DNA of 23,127 nucleotides from a virus (IMGVR_UViG_3300032296_003868:1-23127); one strand, 5' to 3'. Counted from the first letter of the stretch, positions 1-6,953 are shown. Program-made: numbers and translations. The notes: generated by a model not told the origin, from the letters alone.

Positions 1-660
1 AACACAGGTGAATTAACAATTGAAGATGCAATTAAAAAAGAATTTGGAGATGTCAAATTATCAGATGAGCAAATGAAAATAATTATGGATCCAAATTCAT
101 CTGGAGTTGATGTTCAAAACGCCATAAATAGTGCGATGGGATTAGAAGCATATTCAAAAAAGGATGTATCACAGGACCTTTCACAAATAGCAACACCAAG
201 TGAAACTCCAAAAGTAGAGGATATTTCACAAATAGCAACACCAAGTGAAACTCCAAAAGTAGAGGATATTTCACAAATAGCAACACCAAAAACTGATGCA
301 GTTAGTGCAAATTCATTTTTAGGATTTACTCCACAATATGTTGATGTCAATGATATTAAACCTGAAACAATTTCTTATGAACCTGAAACATTGCTTCCAA
401 AACAATTTAATATACTACCACCTAGTCCAGCCCAACAAAGTTTAGAGGATGTTGGAATTGTTGGTGAACGCGAAATAGTAAGTTCTACTACAAATTATGT
501 CAGTACAGAATCTAATGGTTCTGCAAATAGTAGTACAGCGGCAATTAAGCAAATGAGTAATGTTTTAGAGATGTATGCAAATAGACCTGTAATTGTTCAA
601 ATAGGTGGAACTGAATTAAAATCCTTTAATAAAAGTTTGAAAGTCTATAATAATGCGTAA
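1..660 (+). CDS. Tail protein, C-terminal part (possibly the end of the tape measure protein)
   Basis: The reading frame is open from the first base, so the gene almost certainly starts upstream; the ATG at 73 is an internal methionine. The visible part (about 219 residues) is polar, rich in Ser, Thr, Pro and Asn, and looks low in complexity. It contains 2.5 copies of a 15-residue repeat (core SQIATPSETPKVED) encoded by the 45-base tandem repeat at 175-288. The last 30 residues are better ordered and include RPVIVQIGGTELKSF, resembling the short 'V-V-x-I-x-G' beta segment that often ends phage tape measure proteins. The next gene looks like a tail-tube initiator. In T4 the tape measure gene 29 is followed by 48 and 54, so the order also favours a tape measure. 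The function is inferred from context and a weak motif; it could be another tail or structural protein. Truncated by the window edge. Confidence 0.45.
   Translation, partial: NTGELTIEDAIKKEFGDVKLSDEQMKIIMDPNSSGVDVQNAINSAMGLEAYSKKDVSQDLSQIATPSETPKVEDISQIATPSETPKVEDISQIATPKTDAVSANSFLGFTPQYVDVNDIKPETISYEPETLLPKQFNILPPSPAQQSLEDVGIVGEREIVSSTTNYVSTESNGSANSSTAAIKQMSNVLEMYANRPVIVQIGGTELKSFNKSLKVYNNA
175..288 (+). repeat. 45-base in-frame tandem repeat, 2.5 copies
   Basis: Units lie at 175-219, 220-264 and a partial unit at 265-288. Units 1 and 2 differ only at their first few bases (gacctt versus gatatt); the partial third unit matches the second exactly. The period is divisible by three, so copy-number change keeps the reading frame. 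The repeat codes for a Pro/Thr/Ser-rich linker in the tail protein, and its near identity suggests a recent duplication. Confidence 0.95.
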
Positions 661-678
661 TTTTAAATAATTATTAAT

Positions 679-1221
679 ATGGCAGTAAAACCAAGAGCAG
701 GCGGAATTACATTTTCATTCACATCATTACCACCAGCAGGTCAAAGTGTTACTGTAGAATTTCATGCGTATTTAAATAGTATTACTGATAATTCTTCTGG
801 GGCTTGGGGAGAACATATGGATATGGGTCGTGGTGATCCAAAATATATGTATTCACAATATACACGAAGTATATCAGTTAATTTTAAAACAGCGGCATTA
901 TCTTCGGGCGAAGAAGCTACATGGTTAGAAGCGTTAAATACATTAACTCGAATGACTAAACCTATTTATAGTGAAGGGATAGGATTTAATGGCGTATTAT
1001 GCCAAATGATAGTAGGAAATTTTTTAAATGAAATTGGAATACTTGATTCTGTAGATATTAGTATTGATAACGAAACTCCTTGGATTAATGATACGCCGTT
1101 GTATATAGATGTCACAATTTCGTTTAAAGTTATTGGAGAAACAAAACCCAATTATAACGTAGACCAGCAGGGTGCGTTTGGAAGTAGAAAATATGGAACT
1201 GGACTTGCACCTTCAAAATAA
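679..1221 (+). CDS. Probable baseplate/tail-tube initiator protein (gp48/gp54 type)
   Basis: A 180-residue protein with no signal peptide or membrane segment and a beta-rich pattern. Recognisable elements are GRGDPKYMYSQYTRSIS (about residues 50-66), a helix around GEEATWLEALNTLTRMTKPIY, and the C-terminal block ILDSVDISIDNETPWIND followed by a beta strand. This pattern (Arg/Asp-rich entry, 'P-x-Y' turn, 'tPW' turn, long final strand) recalls tube-like beta-barrel proteins that start the tail tube on the baseplate. Position agrees: it lies after a possible tape measure gene and before gp53-like and hub genes. The ATG at 679 follows the previous stop by 18 bases; no strong ribosome binding site is visible. 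The family name is inferred from overall pattern and order; a tail tube or tail completion protein is the main alternative. Confidence 0.45.
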   Translation: MAVKPRAGGITFSFTSLPPAGQSVTVEFHAYLNSITDNSSGAWGEHMDMGRGDPKYMYSQYTRSISVNFKTAALSSGEEATWLEALNTLTRMTKPIYSEGIGFNGVLCQMIVGNFLNEIGILDSVDISIDNETPWINDTPLYIDVTISFKVIGETKPNYNVDQQGAFGSRKYGTGLAPSK

Positions 1222-1236
1222 TTATAGATAAAATAT

Positions 1237-1542
1237 ATGCGAAGATATTACGAACAAATTGAATTTTTTAAACAGCCCGATGGGGTTCAACGGTATGAAT
1301 CATTTAGATATCCAAAATTTGAACCTCGTGAAAGCGATCAATATATAATTACAAAGCAATTAGATAGATTGGATATAATTGCATATGATTATTATGTGGA
1401 CCCAACAAAATGGTGGGTCATTGCAAGAGCAAATAATCTACCTCCAGGAACATTTAGAGTTCCAGCAGGTACAAGATTGAGAATACCATATCCGTTGCCA
1501 GATAATGAATTATTTTTTACTGTAACAAATTCACAATTTTAA
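1237..1542 (+). CDS. gp53-like baseplate wedge protein (LysM-like fold)
   Basis: A 101-residue protein matching the core of the T4 gp53 baseplate wedge family. The diagnostic stretch is LDIIAYDYYVDPTKWWVIARANN (residues about 45-67): a short repetitive 'D.IA..YY.DP..WW.IA.AN' signature, followed by a proline/glycine turn (LPPGTFRVPAGTRLRIP) in the manner of LysM-like domains. In T4, gp53 helps join baseplate wedges around the hub. This protein is shorter than T4 gp53 (196 residues) and consists of little more than the domain, as in small LysM-type baseplate proteins of other contractile tails that sit beside the hub gene. The hub gene indeed follows 3 bases downstream. The ATG at 1237 is the only good start after the preceding stop. 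Confidence 0.7.
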   Translation: MRRYYEQIEFFKQPDGVQRYESFRYPKFEPRESDQYIITKQLDRLDIIAYDYYVDPTKWWVIARANNLPPGTFRVPAGTRLRIPYPLPDNELFFTVTNSQF

Positions 1543-1545
1543 TCT

Positions 1546-3558
1546 ATGAATACACCATGGTTTCGTCCTATTTTAGAAACTGCTATAAATGATTTAGGTG
1601 CTCGAAGAAATACCTATAAAAACGGCCCTCATTATAAAGCAGCAGTTAGAAATCCTGCATATTGCATAATGAAATGGAAAAATGGTACACTCCCAATAGA
1701 TACTGATTCTTGGTCTAAAACATATAGAGGTTCTGCAAATGGAAAACCACATCCCATTTTAAAATCTGTTGTGCTAACGATGGGTGATGGAACTACTCGA
1801 TTGCCCATACAAGCGAATTTTGAAATAAAGGTATTTACTAAATTTGATTTTACTGATTTGGTAGAAAAATTGTGCAAGCGTAGTATGAAACTTGAATTTG
1901 AATGGGGATACAAAAATGCATATGGTGATGGATATAGTGGAAGATCGATAAAGGGATTTTTATTAGCGGTATATACCTTTAGTACAGATACGGATGGTGG
2001 ATACACAATAAGTGGTACAGCGACGGGCCCTGCTCCTGGTTTAGGTACAATGAATATTAATTATTTAGTAAAAGAAACACCTTTACGTGAATATAAAGTT
2101 GGAGGTAAATCATATCCTGTTACGGGAATAGTGGAACTTTTAACATTTTGGGCACAAGGTAATGGTAAAAAATCAATTGATGAAGTTGATAATGGTGAAG
2201 TTTTTACAGTACCTCCAGGTGTAAATTCACAAGGTGATGAAGAACCCATGGGCAGTATTGTTGTATATGATTCTGAACATATATATAATAAAGGGTTTTT
2301 AGGAATTGGATCTAATAGAGTTGATTCAGACGATGTAAATGAAACGAGTAAAACAAACAATATTGTTTATGTTTCATTAGAAACTTTGGTAGGGATAATT
2401 AATACTGAAGTTTTACCACAATATACTAAATCTGTAATAGATAGTGATGGTAAAGATTTTGCTAAATCTGCAATAAAATTTGATTTGGGTGGTGACAAAT
2501 CCCCTCCGTTAAGTTATTCGTACCCAGATGAATATATTCGTTCGGCAATACCTACAAAAATTTTAATATTAAACGATAAACTTGGTAATTATAAAAATAC
2601 AGATGGTAAAGGTAAAAATTTTTGGGAAGACGCGAAAAATAAAGATGCGGTAAAAGCAGTTGTAGGAACTGTATCTGGGGATGGAGGAAGTGCAAATATA
2701 ATAGACCCGAGAAAAATTTTAATAGAAAGGTCTGTAATTCTTGAGGCGTTAGATGGTACATACACAGAGCCAAATGCGGCAACTACTATTAGTTCAAAAC
2801 AGAATAGAGAGGCCACATTAAATATAAATGAGTTTTTTAATAAAATTTTTGCACAAATAAAAGATGCAACCGGAGATAGGATATCATTAGTATTAAGTAT
2901 GCATCCTGAAGTATTTGATGCAGATGATTCAAAAGTTAATTTTTTATATATATTTGATGAAGCAAGCGGATACGCGGCAACTACTTTAAAGGTATGGGAA
3001 TTAGATCCTATTAATGGAGATGGCACAACTCGGTCGTGTCAAATAAAAGGTGATGTAGGTAGTCAAAATTTTCAAGGTTATATGTATCATGATACGAAAG
3101 CAGATTCTGCAGCATTAGAACGTGCAGAAGGGCTCGATAAAATTATCAGAGCGAAACGTGCACAAATGTATGCTCTTGCAAGAAAAAATATAGATTCTAT
3201 AATATATGACCCAGGTTCATTGGGCGATTCTGCATTCGATGATATTCACATGCAATCCCTCAAAAGTCAGTTCGTTACACTTGCACAAAACGAACCCGAC
3301 AAAATAAAACTTCGTAATTTAGATTTTGTGGGATTGGGAATAGTTGCTGAATTAGATGGTGTGTGGGGAATAGGCCCAGGTGCGGGTGTTTGGTCAACAC
3401 AAATGCCTGACTCATACAAAAAAAATTTCTCGTTTTTTAGAGTTTTTAGCACAACACATAAATTTGATGCAGACGCTTCTGATTGGTCAACAACAATTGA
3501 AGGCCCTTTATGTACAGATTTGGATGTAGAATATTTACCAAAAACGGGAACGACATAA
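1546..3558 (+). CDS. Baseplate hub protein, gp27-like
   Basis: A 670-residue protein, the largest of the tail group. The N-terminal part has features of gp27/gpD-type hub proteins: short strands ending in basic residues, the segment KLEFEWGYK (about residues 119-127), then GFLLAVYTFSTDTDGGYTIS (about 143-162), a layout typical of the tube-like domains that bind the central spike. The middle is rich in Lys, Asp and Asn, and the C-terminal third contains a long helix (about residues 525-560) and a Gly/Trp-rich segment (VWGIGPGAGVW). In contractile tails the hub trimer joins the tail tube to the spike. It follows the gp53-like gene by 3 bases, and the next gene starts 3 bases after its stop, consistent with one transcript. 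T4 gp27 is shorter (391 residues), so extra domains are likely. No peptidase or lysozyme motif is visible. Confidence 0.55.
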   Translation: MNTPWFRPILETAINDLGARRNTYKNGPHYKAAVRNPAYCIMKWKNGTLPIDTDSWSKTYRGSANGKPHPILKSVVLTMGDGTTRLPIQANFEIKVFTKFDFTDLVEKLCKRSMKLEFEWGYKNAYGDGYSGRSIKGFLLAVYTFSTDTDGGYTISGTATGPAPGLGTMNINYLVKETPLREYKVGGKSYPVTGIVELLTFWAQGNGKKSIDEVDNGEVFTVPPGVNSQGDEEPMGSIVVYDSEHIYNKGFLGIGSNRVDSDDVNETSKTNNIVYVSLETLVGIINTEVLPQYTKSVIDSDGKDFAKSAIKFDLGGDKSPPLSYSYPDEYIRSAIPTKILILNDKLGNYKNTDGKGKNFWEDAKNKDAVKAVVGTVSGDGGSANIIDPRKILIERSVILEALDGTYTEPNAATTISSKQNREATLNINEFFNKIFAQIKDATGDRISLVLSMHPEVFDADDSKVNFLYIFDEASGYAATTLKVWELDPINGDGTTRSCQIKGDVGSQNFQGYMYHDTKADSAALERAEGLDKIIRAKRAQMYALARKNIDSIIYDPGSLGDSAFDDIHMQSLKSQFVTLAQNEPDKIKLRNLDFVGLGIVAELDGVWGIGPGAGVWSTQMPDSYKKNFSFFRVFSTTHKFDADASDWSTTIEGPLCTDLDVEYLPKTGTT

Positions 3559-3561
3559 TAA

Positions 3562-4125
3562 ATGGCTGCAGCACCTGTATATCCCATATCAAAAATAAAA
3601 ACCGCGCAATACACGCGTGGAAACGAATTTATTATTGATAACACTGACCAATCTGAATATATTGGATTATATCATATTTTACCGAATGATGAATACTGGA
3701 CAGAACCATCTCCAAATGATAAGTCAGTTAAATTACTGAAACGACAATCAAAAGTTTCGGATGATGTGAAATTATATAGAAAAATAAATAATTTACCTCC
3801 AACAAATTATCTCGACCCAATCAGTTATTATCCAATATTAAAGACAGATGATTATCGATTAGGTTATATAATGCGATGCTTTGTTCAAAAAAGAAACAAT
3901 CCTTATCTGACAATACAAGAAATAACTCCGCAGCAATTTAATACAATTAATTCAATTAATAAACAAGGCATAAACGCATTGACTTGGAATTCAGTTGAAA
4001 TTAAATGGACGATAAAAGGCGTCTATGCACAAATGCTAAATTCTAAAGAAATATATAATGCAGAGCAGCGTGGATTTATAAATCTTTCGAATTTTTTAAA
4101 AAATACTTTGGAATTTTGGAAATAA
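3562..4125 (+). CDS. Unrecognised tail/baseplate-region protein
   Basis: A 187-residue soluble protein beginning 3 bases after the hub gene. The N-terminal half is rich in Tyr, Pro and Asp (for example PVYPISKIKTAQYTRGNEFI and NNLPPTNYLDPISYYPIL). The C-terminal half has the order MRCFVQKRNNP, a strand, then VEIKWTIKGVYAQM, and closes with a predicted helix RGFINLSNFLKNTLEFWK. The C-terminal segment looks like a structural protein that packs against a partner, but I cannot assign it to a T4 gene. Its tight spacing with the hub gene and its place at the end of the tail group argue for a virion role; this is inference only. No membrane segment, cysteine motif or enzyme motif is seen. Confidence 0.6.
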   Translation: MAAAPVYPISKIKTAQYTRGNEFIIDNTDQSEYIGLYHILPNDEYWTEPSPNDKSVKLLKRQSKVSDDVKLYRKINNLPPTNYLDPISYYPILKTDDYRLGYIMRCFVQKRNNPYLTIQEITPQQFNTINSINKQGINALTWNSVEIKWTIKGVYAQMLNSKEIYNAEQRGFINLSNFLKNTLEFWK

Positions 4126-4140
4126 TTGTTATATTTGTGC

Positions 4141-5460
4141 ATGGTTTTTTATGCGCAATATTTTGATATTGATTGGGTAAGTATATCTAATGATACCTTG
4201 TTAGTTATACCTATACTATCAGATGTGCAAAAACATCGATGTGAAAATACAATAAGTTTTGTTTATATTTATAATTTCGATACAGAAGAAGAATTCATAA
4301 TAGGTTGTAATCACAATGACATAGAAAAAAATGGTTGTGAATGGATATCTCAAGTTACTTGGGGGAATAATGTATTTTCATATAAAAATGCGATACTGAA
4401 GGACTATGGGGTCAATACATGGGATATTGATTTGTGTTATTGGTTGCAATTTAATATGCCTATGGAAATTCAACTATCTGAAGATATAATTTCATATCAT
4501 AGATGGTATCGAACTATAAACAATGTAAATGATATTGTACCAATAGTGGTTTATGTTGAATATTGTCAAAATATTGTTGAGAACTTTAAAGAATGTTTAT
4601 TAGATATTGAATTTGATAATTCTCTTAAATTTTACAATAATACTGTATTAGAAAATTTCAGACAAATAGAAAATTATGGAATTCCTATAAATTCGGAAAT
4701 ATTAAATAAATTTTTCAATAAAAAGGCTGATTGTTTGTATTCACAATATTTTCCGTACACGACAACTGGTAGACCAAGTAATAGATTCGGGGGTATAAAT
4801 TTTGCAGCATTGGATAAAAATACCGGTGTTAGAGAAATGATACAAGTTAAAAATAAAAATGAATATCTTGTAGAATTCGATTATGACAGCCATCATGTAA
4901 GATTAGTCGCTAAAATCATTGGGTACGATTTACCCGAAGGTAATTTGCATCAATATTTTGGTAGGCAATATTTTAACACGCCAATATTAAATCAGGAGCA
5001 GTATTTAGAATCAAAAAATATAACATTTAAAATGTTATATGGTAATATTTTGACAGAGTATTCTAATATTGATTTTTTTAAAATGGTTCATGAATACAGA
5101 AAAGATTTGTGGGAAAATTTTAAAAAATTCGGATTTATAGAAACTCCCTTAACCAAACGCAAATTATATTATAAAAATTTTGATGGCATGGCGTCAAATA
5201 AATTATTTAATTATATTTTGCAAGGATATGAAACTGATGTCAATTCTATAATGTTAAGCAGAATTTTGAAATATTTATATAAAAAGAAAAGTAAATTAAT
5301 ATTGTATACATATGATTCGTTTCTATTTGTATATGATACGCGAGATGGAAATGAATTTATAAATGAAATACTTGAACTATTAAATAATTATGGAATGAAG
5401 ACAAGTTTTAAATTTGGCAAGCAATATAATAAATTGATGAAACCAAAAATTGAAACATGA
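4141..5460 (+). CDS. Divergent family A (Pol I-like) DNA polymerase, short form
   Basis: A 439-residue protein with the Klenow-type layout. Residues 80-105 (VFSYKNAILKDYGV...WDIDLCYWL) resemble a 3'-5' exonuclease region with its catalytic acid replaced. Residues 160-192 (FYNNTVLENFRQIENYGIPI) match the thumb start of Pol I. TTTGRPSN at 207-214 corresponds to 'TGRLSS'. Motif A is FDYDSHHVR with Asp247. Motif B/O-helix is EQYLESKNITFKMLYG with Lys292, Phe296, Tyr300 and Gly301 in Pol I spacing. LQGYETDVNSIM follows at 360-371. Motif C is YTYDS with Asp392. Both metal-binding aspartates are kept. Unusual features: His252 at the Glu steric-gate position, Tyr288 where Pol I has the dNTP-binding Arg754, and Ser after the motif C Asp. 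An in-frame TTG at 4126 would add five residues; I prefer ATG 4141. The gene sits at the end of the tail group, far from the family B polymerase gene. Confidence 0.85.
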   Translation: MVFYAQYFDIDWVSISNDTLLVIPILSDVQKHRCENTISFVYIYNFDTEEEFIIGCNHNDIEKNGCEWISQVTWGNNVFSYKNAILKDYGVNTWDIDLCYWLQFNMPMEIQLSEDIISYHRWYRTINNVNDIVPIVVYVEYCQNIVENFKECLLDIEFDNSLKFYNNTVLENFRQIENYGIPINSEILNKFFNKKADCLYSQYFPYTTTGRPSNRFGGINFAALDKNTGVREMIQVKNKNEYLVEFDYDSHHVRLVAKIIGYDLPEGNLHQYFGRQYFNTPILNQEQYLESKNITFKMLYGNILTEYSNIDFFKMVHEYRKDLWENFKKFGFIETPLTKRKLYYKNFDGMASNKLFNYILQGYETDVNSIMLSRILKYLYKKKSKLILYTYDSFLFVYDTRDGNEFINEILELLNNYGMKTSFKFGKQYNKLMKPKIET

Positions 5461-5481
5461 ATACAGAGGGATTGAAAACTA

Positions 5482-5871
5482 ATGAAAACAAACTTACTAT
5501 GCACGTTTGTACATAAAAATGATTTGCAATTGATACTAGATCTTATACAAAAAACGTATCAATTAGATTCAAATTTGATTTTTATATTAAGTAATACGGA
5601 AAGACCATATCAGTACTATTGCACATATAACGTGATAGGAAATTATGAGTTGTCATCTAATACAATACTCATACATAGAAAATCAGATACAAATACATTA
5701 TATACTATTAATGCAATGAATGAAATAATCAAGAAAGTGAATAATGGTGTTTTAGATACCAAGTATCAACTTGATTGGGACAATTATAAAAATTCGATGT
5801 TATTAATTCAGAATGATGAGGTTATAAGAATCAATCTGAAATTGGAAAAGATTTTTAAAATACAACGATAA
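5482..5871 (+). CDS. Small protein of unknown function downstream of the Pol A-like gene
   Basis: A 129-residue protein starting 21 bases after the polymerase stop and probably co-transcribed with it. It begins with an alternating hydrophobic strand (KTNLLCTFVHKND), then a helix (LQLILDLIQKTY), then the segment PYQYYCTYNVIGNYE and a strand TILIHRKSDTNTLYTINAMNEIIKK, and ends in LDWDNYKNSMLLIQND plus a basic tail (LEKIFKIQR). No signal peptide, membrane segment or known catalytic motif is visible. The alternation of strands and helices suggests a compact alpha/beta domain. Position directly behind the polymerase suggests a shared role or regulation, but this is inference. The stop codon lies 12 bases from the end of the convergent ferritin gene. 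Confidence 0.65.
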   Translation: MKTNLLCTFVHKNDLQLILDLIQKTYQLDSNLIFILSNTERPYQYYCTYNVIGNYELSSNTILIHRKSDTNTLYTINAMNEIIKKVNNGVLDTKYQLDWDNYKNSMLLIQNDEVIRINLKLEKIFKIQR

Positions 5872-5896
5872 AAAAATGGGTGTTAACCACCCATTT
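5870..5896 (-). terminator. Intrinsic terminator of the ferritin cassette, overlapping the ferritin stop codon
   Basis: On the plus strand, aaatgggtg (5874-5882) and cacccattt (5888-5896) form a perfect 9-base inverted repeat around a 5-base loop. Read on the minus strand, the hairpin ends in a run of seven T (5876-5870), which is the form of an intrinsic terminator for the minus-strand genes. One arm is made of the last ferritin codons (Met-Gly-Gly) and the stop codon lies in the loop. On the plus strand no T-run follows, so it is less convincing for the convergent gene. Confidence 0.75.
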
Positions 5897-6371
5897 CATT
5901 ATCTAATAATCTTAAAGCAATCTTATCATTTCCAAATGCTTTCAATCTATCTACCCAAAATGTAGTTTTAGCAATTTCATCTACTTGTTCTTTCAAAAAC
6001 TTTTGAGCAAGATTTAAAGTCATATAATCACCTTCACTTTGAGCTTCACGAGCAAACTCTTGACATTGTGCAGTGATTTTCAATTCATGCTTATATGAAT
6101 CGACTATAATTGTTGGTAAACCTTGAAAATCAGTTTGAGGTTGATCCAATTTAGGAACTTTAGGTAATATGTTCAAATCAGCCAAATACTCATAAGACCA
6201 CTTTGCATGACCTAATTCTTCATCAGAATATGATTTCCATAGTTTAGCAGCACCTGCATAACCATTTAGATCTAACCATACACTCATTGCTAAATATAAT
6301 CTTGAAGACATTTCTTCTTGTTCAATTCTAAAATTAACAAGATCAATCATTTTGTTACTTATTACAGCCAT
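5883..6371 (-). CDS. ftnA: Ferritin (FtnA-type, non-haem)
   Basis: A 162-residue bacterial ferritin of usual length. It aligns end to end with E. coli FtnA with an offset of two residues: all ferroxidase ligands are present, namely Glu19, Glu52, His55, Glu96, Gln129 and Glu132, plus Tyr26. The four-helix order is clear (SSRLYLAMSVWLD, SYSDEELGHAKWSYEYL, DSYKHELKITAQCQEFA, FLKEQVDEIAKTTFW). Ferritins form 24-subunit shells that oxidise Fe(II) and store it as ferric mineral in the cytoplasm. A good ribosome binding site (AAGGAA, 6378-6383) lies just upstream. It is the last gene of a three-gene minus-strand cassette, 12 bases after the preceding stop, and ends inside a terminator hairpin. A host-derived metabolic gene is the simplest reading: iron storage or protection from oxidative damage during infection. 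Confidence 0.95.
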   Translation of the reverse strand: MAVISNKMIDLVNFRIEQEEMSSRLYLAMSVWLDLNGYAGAAKLWKSYSDEELGHAKWSYEYLADLNILPKVPKLDQPQTDFQGLPTIIVDSYKHELKITAQCQEFAREAQSEGDYMTLNLAQKFLKEQVDEIAKTTFWVDRLKAFGNDKIALRLLDNEMGG

Positions 6372-6377
6372 TTTGTT

Positions 6378-6383
6378 TCCTTT
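6378..6383 (-). promoter_or_regulatory. Ribosome binding site of the ferritin gene
   Basis: On the minus strand the sequence AAGGAA lies six bases before the ferritin ATG, inside the 12-base gap after the preceding stop codon. It supports the chosen start. Most other genes in the window lack such a site. Confidence 0.6.
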
Positions 6384-6650
6384 TTATTTTTTAGAAATGA
6401 AGTATTTTGCAAGATAATCTAAATTGGTAATGATATCTGTTAACTTCTTTTTTTCATTTGGGCCTAAATCTTCATCCCGTAAATACGCAGATAATACAGC
6501 TTTTGCGCCATTTACAAATTGATACGGATTATCTGCGTTTACAGTATAACCTTCATTGATATTGTTATTGAAATTTCTTTTAATTTCTTCTCGAATTAAT
6601 TGTTTCAAGTGCATAATTTTGTTGTTTTTTGTTTGCATTTCAATTTCCAT
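6384..6650 (-). CDS. Small protein of unknown function in the ferritin cassette
   Basis: An 88-residue, mostly helical protein. The chosen start follows the upstream stop codon by one base, which suggests translational coupling. A second possible start (Met13) would give a protein beginning MHLKQLIREEIKRNF, an amphipathic basic helix seen at the N-terminus of many T4-like phage proteins of marine origin. This is a recollection of a pattern, not a family assignment. The middle has a conserved-looking turn (NPYQFVNGAKAVLSAYL), then an acidic/basic segment and a C-terminal helix (LTDIITNLDYLAKYF). No cysteine or membrane segment is visible. Its role in the cassette is unknown. Confidence 0.6.
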   Translation of the reverse strand: MEIEMQTKNNKIMHLKQLIREEIKRNFNNNINEGYTVNADNPYQFVNGAKAVLSAYLRDEDLGPNEKKKLTDIITNLDYLAKYFISKK

Positions 6651-6651
6651 T

Positions 6652-6930
6652 TTATTTTTTACTTTGTATTTTGGGCATAAACCAGTTTGAACACCATTTT
6701 GAAGGATCTTTTATTGGTTCACCATTATAATCAACTAATTCTGCAGGATTTTCTAAATCTGGGAATTTTTCTAAAACATATTCTTGATAATGGTTGTTTG
6801 AACACATGTGTTTACCATCTTCAATATAATGGTATTTACATACATGGCAACCAAAACCTATAGGTGAAAACATATATGGTGGATATTCATGCCCTTCAGA
6901 TTCATTTAAAAATTCAAGCCGTTTTATCAT
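6652..6930 (-). CDS. Four-cysteine protein, possible iron-sulfur or zinc binder
   Basis: A 92-residue protein and the first gene of the minus-strand cassette that ends with ferritin. It has exactly four cysteines, Cys28, Cys31, Cys43 and Cys80, in the order CHVCKYHY, HMCSNNHY, KWCSNWF. The arrangement C-x2-C-x-Tyr, a third Cys and a final 'W-C-x-x-W' resembles high-potential iron-sulfur proteins (C-x2-C-x-F/Y ... C ... GWC-x-x-W), although the distance between the third and fourth cysteines is larger than usual. A zinc knuckle is the alternative. No export signal is visible. The pairing with ferritin makes an iron-related function attractive, but this is inference. The ATG at 6930 is about 10 bases downstream of the expected start of the candidate late promoter. 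Confidence 0.7.
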   Translation of the reverse strand: MIKRLEFLNESEGHEYPPYMFSPIGFGCHVCKYHYIEDGKHMCSNNHYQEYVLEKFPDLENPAELVDYNGEPIKDPSKWCSNWFMPKIQSKK

Positions 6931-6945
6931 TTTAATCTTTTTAGG

Positions 6946-6953
6946 TATTTATA
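6946..6953 (-). promoter_or_regulatory. Candidate T4-type late promoter for the ferritin cassette
   Basis: Read on the minus strand the sequence is exactly TATAAATA, the T4 late promoter element (-10 position). Transcription would begin near 6940, giving a short leader before the ATG at 6930. It is one arm of a perfect inverted repeat with 6956-6963. The DNA is very A+T-rich, so an exact match alone is modest evidence; its position in the only divergent gap and next to a gene start strengthens it. Confidence 0.5.

Noticed and set aside
175-288. Tandem repeat as a CRISPR array.
   Set aside because: Units are contiguous, in frame with a protein and have no spacers.
73-660. ATG at 73 as the start of the first gene.
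   Set aside because: The frame is open upstream to base 1 with protein-like residues, so the true start most likely lies outside the window.
1632-3644. Several minus-strand open frames (such as 1632-2006, 2589-3026 and 3267-3644) opposite the hub gene.
   Set aside because: They lie wholly or almost wholly within strongly supported plus-strand genes, have no recognisable domain and no ribosome site, and look like shadows of codon bias.
4126-4140. TTG at 4126 as the start of the family A-like polymerase.
   Set aside because: An ATG 15 bases later gives the same domain and a more usual start; no ribosome site favours the TTG.
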